Position numbers and translations under genes: made by a program
Notes under the pieces: model-generated
The model's database searches: none
The model's input: the letters and a program-made list of their open reading frames with translations, nothing else
What the model was told of the DNA's origin: nothing
In this document: positions 19,087 through 27,344 of the stretch, piece by piece
How the letters are laid out: each line of letters starts with the position of its first letter
Numbering within the stretch: the first letter of the stretch is position 1
Assembly: GCF_000214035.2 (NCBI RefSeq)
Contig: NZ_AFHG01000042.1
Span: 20,214-84,213, forward strand
Source of the DNA: Methyloversatilis universalis FAM5
Lineage (GTDB): Bacteria; Pseudomonadota; Gammaproteobacteria; Burkholderiales; Rhodocyclaceae
DNA length: 64,000 nucleotides
Direction: 5' to 3'

Positions 19087-19186
19087 GTGGCGAGCCTGAC
19101 CCCCGGCACTCGTGGTGAGCAGCTGTGGCTGCTTCCTTCCGGACCTGACCAGGTTCACCGCGCCACGATGCGGGGAGACCCGCCAC
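19087..19186 (-). ncRNA. ffs: Signal recognition particle 4.5S RNA
   Basis: On the minus strand the sequence holds the SRP apical core CAGGTCCGGAAGGAAGCAGC, preceded by a C-rich helix side. The ends GTGGCG and CGCCAC (19181-19186 and 19087-19092) pair, giving an RNA of about 100 nt, the usual small bacterial form. A run of six T on the minus strand (19074-19079) follows. A -10 box TAGAAT at 19192-19197 sits 6 bp before the predicted 5' end. The RNA binds Ffh for co-translational membrane targeting. Its place just upstream of dnaX is common. Confidence 0.93.
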
Positions 19187-19191
19187 AACGA

Positions 19192-19197
19192 ATTCTA
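19192..19197 (-). promoter_or_regulatory. ffs: Predicted -10 box of the ffs promoter
   Basis: TAGAAT on the minus strand ends 6 bp before the paired 5' end of the 4.5S RNA. The region 17 bp further upstream reads GGCCGG, which is not a recognisable -35. Confidence 0.5.
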
Positions 19198-19268
19198 ACC
19201 CGGGAGCCCCCTGCCCGGCCAGCCCGGACTGAAAAAACGTGGTCGGGTCAGCGGCGCAGGTCTGGCCT

Positions 19269-19577
19269 TCAGCCGCCGCCGCGCTGGAAATGGCGGTCGA
19301 AACGCAGCATGAAAGCCGCCATGTGGGCGCCGTCGCGAGCCGGAAACTCGAGCGACACCTTGAGCCGGGGCAGGCTCAGCAGCGCGATGTGCAGCGGCGG
19401 CTGCACCTCGACCGAGAGGCTCCAGCCGCGGCCACTGGCCCCATCGCCGCGATGGACGATGGGCAGATCGACCGCGCCCGGCAGCATGTGAAAGAACTCG
19501 TCGCGCCCTATGCTCATGACGCGCACGACGGTGCCGGAGGCGATTTCCTCCGGCTTCAGCGGAAAGGCGGCGCTCAT
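19269..19577 (-). CDS. Small unknown protein of the AOR operon, 102 aa
   Basis: The product begins MSAAFPLKPEEIASGTVVRVMSIGRDEF and ends in a Gly-rich tail (FQRGGG). No signal peptide, membrane span or metal motif is seen. Its ATG overlaps the stop of the MoaD-like gene (ATGA at 19574-19577), so it is the last gene of the AOR operon and translationally coupled. Position suggests a role in tungsten-cofactor insertion or AOR assembly, which is inference. It is not related to the ThiF/MoeB enzymes often found in AOR clusters. Confidence 0.65.
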   Translation of the reverse strand: MSAAFPLKPEEIASGTVVRVMSIGRDEFFHMLPGAVDLPIVHRGDGASGRGWSLSVEVQPPLHIALLSLPRLKVSLEFPARDGAHMAAFMLRFDRHFQRGGG

Positions 19578-19828
19578 CCGCCCGCCACCGGCGGCCAGAT
19601 GGCGAGGACGTCGTCGGCAGCGAGCACGCGCGAGGCGCGGCTGCCCGGGGGTATGAAATGACCGTTCACGAGAACCAGATGGACGAGCCGTTCGGGAAGT
19701 TGATGGCGCGCAATCATATCGCCCACCGTGGTCCCTTCGGGCACATCCATCGGCCACTCGTTGGTGCGCTTCGCCTCATCCGGCAGATAGTCGGACAGCG
19801 AGGCGTACAGCTTCAGCGTGACCTGCAT
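19574..19828 (-). CDS. MoaD/ThiS-like sulfur carrier of the AOR operon
   Basis: An 84-aa beta-grasp protein (VTLKLYASLSDYLPDEA ... ADDVLAIWPPVAGG) ending in Gly-Gly, the tail that is adenylated and thiocarboxylated in MoaD. In AOR clusters such genes are thought to serve synthesis of the dithiolene pterin that holds tungsten. It lies 2 bp after the FAD-subunit gene and overlaps the following small gene by 4 bases. Confidence 0.85.
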   Translation of the reverse strand: MQVTLKLYASLSDYLPDEAKRTNEWPMDVPEGTTVGDMIARHQLPERLVHLVLVNGHFIPPGSRASRVLAADDVLAIWPPVAGG

Positions 19829-19830
19829 CC

Positions 19831-21102
19831 TCAGTGCAGCGCCTCGGCCAGCGGGGCGGCGCTCTGTGCCTGGGCCATCGACAGATAGGCTTCCATCACG
19901 CGCAGCGGATCCTGCATCAGCCGCTGCTTCCAGGCACCCAGCGGAGTGCGGGTCTGGATCAGGCCACGCAGCACGCCGACGTGATCGGTGAGGCCGATCG
20001 AGGTGGCGCCGACCAGCACGTCATCCTTGAACTGCAGGCTGATGTAGCGGAAGCGTTCCTCGTCGATGCGCTCGACCGATTCGCCGCCTTCAGCGCCCCA
20101 CCACTGACCGAAGGACGCCGAGATCAAGCCCAGCGTGTCGAGCACGTTGATCGCCATCGTGCCCTGAGAACGGGCACTGCGTCCCACCATGTTCAGCGCC
20201 GCGATGCGACCCTGATCGACCGCGTTCGGCTGGATCGCGTTGACCAGGCGCTCGCCGGTCGAGAAATCGACCGCCTCGGCCACGTCACCTGCGGCATAGA
20301 CGTCGGGAATGTTGGTCGCGCAGCGCTCGTCGATCAGGATGCCGGTCGAACAGGCCACGCCGCTGCCGTCGAGGAAGGCCACGTTCGGCTTCACGCCGGC
20401 GGAGGCGATCACCAGATCGGCCACGACTTCGGTACCGTCGCCCAGCGTGGCGATCAGCTCGTCGCCATTGGGCCGGATCGAGGTCACGCGGGCATTGGTA
20501 TGCACGTTGACGCCCTTCTGCTTCACCCAGCGCGCGATCATGCTGCCGGCCTTGGAGGTCATCATGCGCGGCACCATGCGGTCGCCCATTTCGACGATGT
20601 CCAGCTTCACTCCGCGTGAGGCCAGCGCTTCCATGATGATGCAGCCGATGAAACCGGCGCCAATCTGCAGCACGCGAGCACCCTTCTTCGCCTTGGCGGC
20701 AATGTGACGCGCGTCGTCCAGCGTCCAGCAGGTGTGCACATTGGGCGAATCGATGCCCGGAACCGGCAGCTTGAGCGGGTGCGAACCGGTGCAGATGAGC
20801 AGGCGGTCATAGGGGAAGGCGGTGCCGTCCTCCATGTGAACCACGCGGCCGGCGGTATCGACCGACTTGGCGCGCCCCAGCACTTCCTTGATGTTGAGCG
20901 ACGCAAAGTGGCCGTCCGTCTTGCGCAGCCAGGTGCCCTTCTCCTGGATGTTGCCCACCAGCAGATAGGGAATGGCCATGCGCGAGTACGGCGGCTCCGG
21001 CTCATCGCCGATCATGACGATGTCGGCGCCGCGGTCAGCGCGGCGGATGGCTTCCGCGGCGACGACGCCGGCCGGGCCGTTGCCGATGATGACGTGCTTC
21101 AT
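19831..21102 (-). CDS. FAD-dependent NAD(P)H oxidoreductase subunit of AOR (AorC-like)
   Basis: A 423-aa pyridine nucleotide-disulfide oxidoreductase-fold flavoprotein. It has an N-terminal FAD motif (IIGNGPAGVVAAEAIRRA), a central NAD motif (LQIGAGFIGCIIMEAL) and a second FAD motif (DVYAAGDVAEA). There is no CxxxxC redox disulfide, so it is of the ferredoxin-reductase/nitrite-reductase-like group. In the AorABC complex of Aromatoleum aromaticum a subunit of this type passes electrons from the iron-sulfur subunit to NAD. The same role is inferred from its place after the catalytic subunit. Confidence 0.85.
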   Translation of the reverse strand: MKHVIIGNGPAGVVAAEAIRRADRGADIVMIGDEPEPPYSRMAIPYLLVGNIQEKGTWLRKTDGHFASLNIKEVLGRAKSVDTAGRVVHMEDGTAFPYDRLLICTGSHPLKLPVPGIDSPNVHTCWTLDDARHIAAKAKKGARVLQIGAGFIGCIIMEALASRGVKLDIVEMGDRMVPRMMTSKAGSMIARWVKQKGVNVHTNARVTSIRPNGDELIATLGDGTEVVADLVIASAGVKPNVAFLDGSGVACSTGILIDERCATNIPDVYAAGDVAEAVDFSTGERLVNAIQPNAVDQGRIAALNMVGRSARSQGTMAINVLDTLGLISASFGQWWGAEGGESVERIDEERFRYISLQFKDDVLVGATSIGLTDHVGVLRGLIQTRTPLGAWKQRLMQDPLRVMEAYLSMAQAQSAAPLAEALH

Positions 21103-21164
21103 GATGTTCCTCTTGAAGTGCAGCGCGCCCCGGAGGGCGCGCTGTGTTCATGCGATGCCGACTG

Positions 21165-23012
21165 TTACAGGCCCAGGCGGGCGACCGTTTCCGCCGTCGG
21201 ACGGCCTTCGCTGTCCCAGCCACGCAGTGCGTAGTACTCGGGAATCATCTTGTCGATGCCCGACACCAGACCCTTGGCCGGACCGACCTTGGCGGCTTCG
21301 GTCTTCAGACGCGGCGGCAGGTCGTCGTCCTTGCGGGTGAAACCGGCGGCATTGTTGAACTGACGCTCCATGTTCCAGATGCGCTCGCCCATCAGGTCCA
21401 GCTTTTCCATCGACCAGTCGCCTTCGCAAGCGGCCTGAAGCTGGGGCTGAATGTCGGACAGCGCCCAGGCGAACGTGGTGAACACGCACAGGCCGGACGA
21501 ATCGACCACGGCGGTCGCGTCCTGGAAGGCCTTGACCAGCGCCGGCTTGCCTTCGGTGGTGTGCGGATCGGTCTTGACCGGAATGCCCAGCACTTCGGAC
21601 GAAATGGTGTACGAACGCAGGTGGCAGGCACCGCGGTTCGAGGTCGCGTAGGTCAGGCCCATGCCCTGCACGCCGCGCGCGTCGTAGGCCGGGAATTCCT
21701 GGCCCTTGACCGACATCGACAGCTCCGGGTGACCGTACTTCTCGCACAGGCGCTTGGAACCCAGGCCCACGATCTTGCCGAAACCTTCGCCCCGGGCGGT
21801 CTGCTCGGCCAGGAAGGTGAGCGCGCGGGCGGAGCCGAACGGCGCTTCGATGCCGATCTCCTCCTTGGTCAGCACGCCCATTTCGTACAGTTCCATCACC
21901 GCACCGATGGTGGCACCGAAGGAAATCGGGTCGAAGCCGTCCTCGTTGCACAGCATGTTGGCGTACTGCAGCGCCTCGATGTCATCGACACCGTTGGCAC
22001 AGCCCAGCGACCACGCCGCTTCGTACTCCAGACCACCGGACGCGCCCCAGTACTTCGGGCTGTTCACCACCGTGTAGTGAGTCTGGTCGATCTTGGAAAT
22101 GCGGCCGCAGGCGATGGTGCAGCCGAAGCAGCCCTGGTTGTTCACCAGCTGCGCCTTGCCGTCGGATTCGCGCGGCTCGTGCATGGCTTCGGCGGAAATC
22201 TTGCGCGCGCCTTCGAACTGCACGTCCTTGTGATTGCGGGTCGGCATGGCGCCGATCTCGTTGATCACGTTCATCAGCACCTGGGTGCCGTAGGTGGGCA
22301 GACCCTGACCGGTGACCGCGTTTTCCTTGAGGATCTTCTTCTTCTCGAAGGTGACCTTCATGAATTCCTTCGGGTTGGCCAGATTGCCGACACCCAGGGT
22401 GCCGCGCACGACCAGCGCCTTCAGGTTCTTCGAACCGGCCACGGCGCCCACGCCGGAGCGGCCGGCGGCGCGGTGCAGGTCATTGACGATGGCGGCGTAC
22501 AGCACGCCCGCCTCGCCGGTGCGGCCGATACAGGACACGCGGACCTGCGGGTCCTGGTGTTCCGACTTCAGCGTCTCTTCGGTTTCCCACACGGTCTTGC
22601 CCCACAGGTGCGAGGCATCACGGATTTCGACCTTGTCGTTCTCGATCGACAGGTAGACCGGGCTCGACGCACGGCCTTCGATGATGACCATGTCCCAGCC
22701 TGCGAACTTCAGTTCGGCGCCGAAATAGCCGCCGGAGTTCGAACAGGCGATGGCGCCGGTCAGCGGACCCTTGGTCACCACCGAATAGCGGCCACCGGTC
22801 GAGGCCATGGTGCCGGTCAGCGGGCCGGTCGCCCAGATGATCTTGTTCTCAGGCGACAGCGGATCGACCTTGGGATCGATTTCAGACACCAGATACTTGG
22901 TCGCCAGACCACGCTGGCCGAGATAGTCGTTCGCCCACTCCATGTTGAGCGGTTCGCTCTTGGTGGTGCGGTCGGTCAGGTTAACGCGCAGGATTTTGCG
23001 GGTCCATGCCAT
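21165..23012 (-). CDS. Tungsten-dependent aldehyde:ferredoxin oxidoreductase, catalytic subunit (AorB-like)
   Basis: A 615-aa AOR-family enzyme that oxidises aldehydes to carboxylic acids with a tungsten bis-pterin cofactor. The start ATG at 23012 gives MAWTRKILRVNLTDRTTKSE, the standard AOR N-terminus. The [4Fe-4S] ligands are visible as Cys295, Cys298 and Cys302 (GCFGCTIACG) and Cys509 (SSGLCVF). Pterin-binding blocks such as ATGPLTGTMASTGGR and HRAAGRSGVGAVAGSK are intact. It lies 19 bp after the ferredoxin subunit. Such enzymes usually occur in anaerobes and denitrifiers. Confidence 0.92.
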   Translation of the reverse strand: MAWTRKILRVNLTDRTTKSEPLNMEWANDYLGQRGLATKYLVSEIDPKVDPLSPENKIIWATGPLTGTMASTGGRYSVVTKGPLTGAIACSNSGGYFGAELKFAGWDMVIIEGRASSPVYLSIENDKVEIRDASHLWGKTVWETEETLKSEHQDPQVRVSCIGRTGEAGVLYAAIVNDLHRAAGRSGVGAVAGSKNLKALVVRGTLGVGNLANPKEFMKVTFEKKKILKENAVTGQGLPTYGTQVLMNVINEIGAMPTRNHKDVQFEGARKISAEAMHEPRESDGKAQLVNNQGCFGCTIACGRISKIDQTHYTVVNSPKYWGASGGLEYEAAWSLGCANGVDDIEALQYANMLCNEDGFDPISFGATIGAVMELYEMGVLTKEEIGIEAPFGSARALTFLAEQTARGEGFGKIVGLGSKRLCEKYGHPELSMSVKGQEFPAYDARGVQGMGLTYATSNRGACHLRSYTISSEVLGIPVKTDPHTTEGKPALVKAFQDATAVVDSSGLCVFTTFAWALSDIQPQLQAACEGDWSMEKLDLMGERIWNMERQFNNAAGFTRKDDDLPPRLKTEAAKVGPAKGLVSGIDKMIPEYYALRGWDSEGRPTAETVARLGL

Positions 23013-23031
23013 GTCAGTGCTCCTCCGGAAA

Positions 23032-23502
23032 TCAGGCGGCCTGGTTGCCGAGCTTGTCTGCCCACTGGCGCATGCGGTCGAGACCGGTCCAGTTGGCATC
23101 CACATAGGTGATTGCGCCGGTCGGGCACGCTTCGGCACAGGCCGGGTTGCCGCCGCACAGGTCGCACTTCTGCACCTTGCCGGTCTCCGCCACGTAATTC
23201 ACGGTACCGAACGGACAGGCGATGGTGCACACCTTGCAGCCGACGCACACGTCCTCGAACACCACCTTGGCGCCATTGTCCTTGTCGAGCTTGATCGCTT
23301 CGACCGGACAGGCGTGCATGCACCAGGCTTCGTCGCACTGGGTACAGGTGTAGGGCACCTTGGCGCCGGTGTGATGGAAGTCGAACACCTTGATGCGCGA
23401 AAGCGAGTTGTTGAATACACCGTAGTTCTCGAACGAACAGGCCATCTCACACTGGAGACAGCTGGTGCACTTCGAGGGATCGATGTGTAGGGACTTCTGC
23501 AT
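23032..23502 (-). CDS. Four-cluster ferredoxin subunit of AOR (AorA-like)
   Basis: A 156-aa polyferredoxin with sixteen cysteines in four 4Cys sets: 12/15/18/22, 53/56/61/65, 86/89/92/96 and 113/116/122/126, predicting four [4Fe-4S] clusters. It is of the HycB/DmsB-like electron-transfer subunit type. The start at 23502 (MQKSLHIDPSKCTSC) is chosen; an in-frame upstream extension has no conservation value. As first gene of the AOR operon it should carry electrons between the tungsten subunit and the FAD subunit. Confidence 0.9.
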   Translation of the reverse strand: MQKSLHIDPSKCTSCLQCEMACSFENYGVFNNSLSRIKVFDFHHTGAKVPYTCTQCDEAWCMHACPVEAIKLDKDNGAKVVFEDVCVGCKVCTIACPFGTVNYVAETGKVQKCDLCGGNPACAEACPTGAITYVDANWTGLDRMRQWADKLGNQAA

Positions 23503-23652
23503 GGTGATTCGCTCCTCCACGTTCTGGGCGTGATGCCGGGTTATGGGCCGTGCCCGGCCGGCGTGCTATGAAAAACGCTTCATATTTTAGCGCCCGGATT
23601 TCGGCGCCTGTGAGCGTCGCGCGTCGTTAAAACGTCCTTATTTGTGAGACAG

Positions 23653-23687
23653 GTGTTCAGGTGTCCATAAAATGGACACCTGAACAC
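23653..23687. repeat. Perfect 35-bp palindrome (16-bp arms, 3-nt centre)
   Basis: gtgttcaggtgtccat, aaa, atggacacctgaacac: both 16-bp arms match perfectly. It starts at the base after the stop of the MoxJ-like gene. In RNA it would be a very stable hairpin, but no T run follows on the minus strand. In DNA it contains CAGGTGT/ACACCTG half-sites like those upstream of the alcohol dehydrogenase at 27550, and it is flanked by GTGAGACAGGTGT, also seen at 25048. It may be both a 3' hairpin and an activator site for the AOR operon. Confidence 0.7.
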
Positions 23688-24533
23688 TCAGGGTACGCGC
23701 CAGTTGATGTTGTGGCGGGCAAGGATGCGCTTGATTTCGCCTTCGGCGATCAGCGCATTCATCGCCGCCATGATGGCGCGACCCAGCTGCGGCTCGCCCT
23801 TGCGGATCGCGATGCCGACCGGCCACTGGCGGGAGTTGAGCATGGCCAGCGGCGGCTGCCCGACCGGGAAGTTCGTGTCGCCGGCAACCGAGGCCTCAAG
23901 CTCGCCCTGCAGCGCCATCACGCCCGCCACCTCGCCGCTGCGCAGGGCGGCGATCGCCTCGGCAAGCGTCTTGTAGTGGCGCAGCTGGCTGCGATAGCGG
24001 CCTCCATCGGCCGACAGCATCAGCGAATCCGGCAGCGTGTCGACCACCACGCCGAACGGCAGCTTCTCGAACGGCAGCATGCTGTCGAGGTTGTCGATCC
24101 GACGCCGGTCGTAGGCCACCGCGTAGCGCTCGCGGTGATACGGCGCGATGAACTCGACCTTGTCCTGCCGGGCCATGTATTCGCGGTCGACCGGCACGTG
24201 AATCATCATGTCGGCCGGGCCGTAGCCCATGTAGTGCCCCTTCCAGACCATGTTGCGCAGGTCATCGTCCATGTTCTCGTCCGCATCGAAGAACATGGGC
24301 GACATCTTGAGCCCCATGCGGGCGGCCAGTGCATTCGCGATGTCTACGTCGGCGCCCTTCCCGTCGTCAGAGAACGGCGCGAAGTCCTTGTAGAAGGCAA
24401 CGCGCAGCGCGCCGCTCTTCGTGACCGTCGCCCAGACCGCGTCGTCATCGGCGAGCGCCGGCAGACCGGTCACCGCCAGCGCGACACCCGCCAGCAGCGC
24501 CCGGCGGCGCAGCAGACTGATATCAGTCTTCAT
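23688..24533 (-). CDS. MoxJ/XoxJ-like quinoprotein-associated periplasmic binding protein
   Basis: A 281-aa family-3 solute-binding-fold protein with a Tat-like signal (LLRRRALLAGVALAVTGLPALA, about 7-28). The stretch ADENMDDDLRNMVWKGHYMG is characteristic of the binding proteins encoded with PQQ alcohol dehydrogenases (MoxJ/XoxJ, TIGR03871-like). These are thought to help assemble or activate the dehydrogenase rather than feed an ABC transporter. The ATG at 24533 lies 11 bases inside the end of the cytochrome gene, so the two are coupled. No ABC permease is nearby. A paralogue lies at 58039. Confidence 0.85.
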   Translation of the reverse strand: MKTDISLLRRRALLAGVALAVTGLPALADDDAVWATVTKSGALRVAFYKDFAPFSDDGKGADVDIANALAARMGLKMSPMFFDADENMDDDLRNMVWKGHYMGYGPADMMIHVPVDREYMARQDKVEFIAPYHRERYAVAYDRRRIDNLDSMLPFEKLPFGVVVDTLPDSLMLSADGGRYRSQLRHYKTLAEAIAALRSGEVAGVMALQGELEASVAGDTNFPVGQPPLAMLNSRQWPVGIAIRKGEPQLGRAIMAAMNALIAEGEIKRILARHNINWRVP

Positions 24534-24963
24534 GACGGGTTTCGATGTAGGCGCGAATGGCCCACATGGCTTCCTGCGACAGCGCGGCTTCGAACGGAGG
24601 CATGTACACGGCACCGTTGCGGACGCGACCCTTGCGCACGGTGTTGATGAAGTAATCGTCGGTTTCCGCATCGATCGGCAGCATGCGCAGATCCGGCGCG
24701 ATACCGCCGCTCACTGCTTCCAGGCCGTGGCAGCGCGCACAGTTCTGGTTGTAGGCGGAGCTGCCGACACGGATGGCTTCCTTGTCGCCGCGGTAGGGGT
24801 TCTGCTTGGCCCATTCGTCGCCCAGCTTCTTCAGCGTGCTCACATCAACGGCTTGCGGCACCACGTCGCCGTGCGCTTCGGCTTTCGGCGTCATCACGCT
24901 GCCGAGAGCGATCAGGGCGGCGACCAGGGCGGTCGTCTTCAGGGTTGCGGCTGCTGCTTTCAT
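24523..24963 (-). CDS. Small periplasmic cytochrome c, PedF/cytochrome c-550-like
   Basis: A 146-aa mono-haem cytochrome with a signal peptide (about 1-30), haem site CARCH (Cys75, Cys78, His79) and a likely Met ligand in VYMPPFEAAL. The region WAKQNPYRG just before the haem is shared with the cytochrome at 34205, so the two are paralogues. The cytochromes of this group accept electrons from PQQ alcohol dehydrogenases. It is first in an operon with the MoxJ-like gene, behind a sigma-54-type promoter 55 bp upstream. AGGAGT precedes the ATG at 24963. Confidence 0.88.
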   Translation of the reverse strand: MKAAAATLKTTALVAALIALGSVMTPKAEAHGDVVPQAVDVSTLKKLGDEWAKQNPYRGDKEAIRVGSSAYNQNCARCHGLEAVSGGIAPDLRMLPIDAETDDYFINTVRKGRVRNGAVYMPPFEAALSQEAMWAIRAYIETRHED

Positions 24964-25017
24964 AACTCCTCCAAGAAAGATCACATGCTGTAGATCAGCT
25001 TGCGGGTGTGCTCGATT

Positions 25018-25032
25018 GCACGAATCGTGCCA
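25018..25032 (-). promoter_or_regulatory. Predicted sigma-54 promoter of the cytochrome-MoxJ operon
   Basis: On the minus strand the sequence is TGGCAC-GATTC-GTGC: a perfect -24 element and a -12 element with one change from TTGC. It lies 55 bp upstream of the cytochrome ATG and only 1 bp from an inverted repeat (25034-25053). The divergent gene encodes a sigma-54 activator. Confidence 0.75.
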
Positions 25033-25033
25033 C

Positions 25034-25053
25034 GTCTCACCCTATTTTGAGAC
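25034..25053. promoter_or_regulatory. Inverted repeat GTCTCA-N8-TGAGAC, putative activator site
   Basis: Perfect 6-bp arms (25034-25039 and 25048-25053) lie between the cytochrome operon and the divergent sigma-54 activator gene. The right arm continues as TGAGACAGGTGT, also found at 23645-23656. It is a candidate binding site of the activator at 25197, close enough to the -24 box to suggest autoregulation or repression as well as activation. Confidence 0.55.
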
Positions 25054-25196
25054 AGGTGTAGCGTGGCGAGACAATTCACGTTATAAAAGGGGCTATATCC
25101 CGATGAGCGTCCGTTGGCCATGAGTTGGCAGGCGCGTATCGGTGGCGAGAGCCGGTACCACCGGCCGTGCATCCCGGTCACGGGTTCGGAGGAGAT

Positions 25197-27170
25197 ATGG
25201 AATACAGCGCCGCCGACGTCTCGCGCAGCGAGCAGGCTCACGAAATCATGCGCAGTGCCGGTGAGGTGCCCTCGGGCGTTCTGCCCGCCCTGATTGAAAC
25301 ATCCTGGAGTCGCTGCATCAGCCGCGGCCTTGACGCGGACAAGTGCGCCAAGGAGATCGAGCGCGCCCGCCGCGATCTCCTGATGACCGAGCGCGAACGC
25401 AACGAATCGCTGCTCAAGCACGCAGCGCCGGTCATGAACGGCCTGTACGCACAGATCGCGCGCTCCGGCTCGATGATCGTGCTCACCAACGCATCGGGCT
25501 TCATCATCCACTCGGTGGGCGACCAGGCCTTTCTGGATCGCGCTTCCAAGGTTGCGCTCTCGCCCGGCGTCGAGTGGTCGGAAGAGAGCAAGGGCACGAA
25601 TGCGATCGGCACCGCGCTGGTCGAGAAGGTACCGGTGTCCGTGCATGGCTCGCAGCACTTCTTCTCCGCCAACCACTTCCTGACCTGCTCCGCCGCGCCC
25701 ATCTTCGACCCCTGCAGCCGCATGCTGGGCGTGCTCGACGTGACCGGCGATTCGCGCAATCCGTCGCATCACAGTCTGGCGCTGATCAATCTGGCGGTTC
25801 AGACGATCGAGAACCAGATGTTCGCGCAGGCCTTCCCGGAAGGCTTCGTGCTGAACTGCCACGTGCAGCAGGAACTGATCGGTACCGTGTTCGAGGCCCT
25901 GCTCGCCTTCGACCACGACGGCCGCGTGCTGTCGGCCAATCGCAGTGCCTGCCGGCTGATCGGCCGCAGCCACGCGGAACTGCTGACACACACCTTCACG
26001 TCGATGTTCGACAAGCCGCTCAGCGCGCTGTACGACCCGCTCATGCGCGGAACCGACATGCTGGAACTGCGCCTGTTCGGAGGCCGTACACTGTTCGGCC
26101 GCCCGAAGGCCGGTAACCAGAGTCGTCCGCCGGCCCGCGTGATCAGCATGGACGCACCGCGTCCGGAATCCGGACAGCCTGCCCTGCCGCGCGTCCAGAT
26201 TTCGAAAGACAAGGGTCTGACCCGCCTCAGCACCGGCGACGCGCAGATGGACGCGGTGGTCGAGAAAGTCCGTCGCGTGCTCGGACGGGACATTCCTGTC
26301 CTGATCCAGGGCGAGACCGGCACTGGCAAGGAACTGCTGGCACGCGCCATTCATGACGAGGGGCCGCGCCGCGAACAGACTTTCGTCGCGGTGAACTGTG
26401 CTGCCATTCCAGACGGCCTGATCGAATCGGAACTGTTCGGCTACGAGGAAGGCGCCTTCACAGGCGCGCGGCGCAAGGGCTACCCCGGCCGCATCATGCA
26501 GGCCGACGGCGGCACCCTCTTCCTCGATGAAATCGGCGACATGCCTCTGGCGCTTCAGGCCCGTCTGCTGCGCGTGCTGCAGGAACGCACCGTGGTACCG
26601 CTGGGCAGCGGCCGAGCCACACCGGTCGACCTGTCCATCATCTGCGCCACCCACCGCAAGCTGCGCGACCTGGTCGCCCAGGGCAGCTTCCGGGCCGACC
26701 TTTACTACCGGCTCAACGGTCTGACCGTCATGCTGCCACCGCTGCGCGAGCGCAGCGATCTCCGTGCGCTGGTTCATCGCATCCTGGCCACAGAAGAATC
26801 CATTCCGCAGGGGCTGCGCATCGACGACGAGGTGATTTCGCTGTTCGAGCGCCATCCCTGGCCGGGCAATATGCGCCAGCTCGCCAATCTGCTGCGTACC
26901 GCTGGCGTCATGGCCGCGGACGACGGGTGCATCCACACCCGCCATCTGCCGGATGATTTCCTGGACGAACTGAGCGGCAACGCACCGGTGCTGCGACCGA
27001 TCGAATCGGAACTGCGCACGATGCAGAGTCATGCGCCGTGCGATCTGGACAGCCTGACGTTGCGTGCCATTCGGGAATCGCTGTCGCGCAATGAAGGCAA
27101 TGTCGCCGCCACGGCCCGCGAACTGGGCATCAGCAGGACGACGCTCTACCGCAAGCTCAAGGAAGGCTGA
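25197..27170 (+). CDS. Sigma-54-dependent transcriptional activator, AcoR type
   Basis: A 657-aa bacterial enhancer-binding protein. The N-terminal GAF region (about 60-200) includes EESKGTNAIGTAL and HFFSANH, typical of AcoR-like alcohol/acetoin regulators. A PAS-like segment (about 220-270) follows, then the AAA+ domain with Walker A GETGTGKE, the sigma-54 contact loop GAFTGA, Walker B GGTLFLDEIGD, and a Fis-type HTH (NVAATARELGISRTTLYRKL). The ATG at 25197 has GGAGGAG just upstream. Its position between operons bearing -24/-12 promoters makes it the likely regulator of the quinoprotein island, sensing an alcohol or aldehyde directly through GAF. Confidence 0.92.
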   Translation: MEYSAADVSRSEQAHEIMRSAGEVPSGVLPALIETSWSRCISRGLDADKCAKEIERARRDLLMTERERNESLLKHAAPVMNGLYAQIARSGSMIVLTNASGFIIHSVGDQAFLDRASKVALSPGVEWSEESKGTNAIGTALVEKVPVSVHGSQHFFSANHFLTCSAAPIFDPCSRMLGVLDVTGDSRNPSHHSLALINLAVQTIENQMFAQAFPEGFVLNCHVQQELIGTVFEALLAFDHDGRVLSANRSACRLIGRSHAELLTHTFTSMFDKPLSALYDPLMRGTDMLELRLFGGRTLFGRPKAGNQSRPPARVISMDAPRPESGQPALPRVQISKDKGLTRLSTGDAQMDAVVEKVRRVLGRDIPVLIQGETGTGKELLARAIHDEGPRREQTFVAVNCAAIPDGLIESELFGYEEGAFTGARRKGYPGRIMQADGGTLFLDEIGDMPLALQARLLRVLQERTVVPLGSGRATPVDLSIICATHRKLRDLVAQGSFRADLYYRLNGLTVMLPPLRERSDLRALVHRILATEESIPQGLRIDDEVISLFERHPWPGNMRQLANLLRTAGVMAADDGCIHTRHLPDDFLDELSGNAPVLRPIESELRTMQSHAPCDLDSLTLRAIRESLSRNEGNVAATARELGISRTTLYRKLKEG

Positions 27171-27283
27171 CCGCCCCGGTGGAAGCACCGCCGTCACGAC
27201 ACTGAACACTTCGTACAGCTTCGTTCCACCTGTAACGGCATCGGGAAATCGTCCCGTACGCACGCCTCGGGTAAAAGACAGGC

Positions 27284-27314
27284 AAAAAAATGGCCGGCTT
27301 GGGTAAGCCGGCCA
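27284..27314 (-). terminator. Rho-independent terminator, minus strand
   Basis: tggccggctt, gggt, aagccggcca: a perfect 10-bp stem flanked by seven A on the plus strand, hence a T7 tail on the minus strand. It would end the transcript of the alcohol dehydrogenase at 27550 after about 240 nt of untranslated sequence. It may also slow read-through from the activator gene on the other strand. Confidence 0.8.
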
Positions 27315-27344
27315 AAGAGCCATGTCTAACTGAAGAGAACAACA

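Noticed and set aside
16911-19118. A 735-codon open frame on the plus strand
   Set aside because: It is antisense to ybaB and dnaX and has no recognisable domains.
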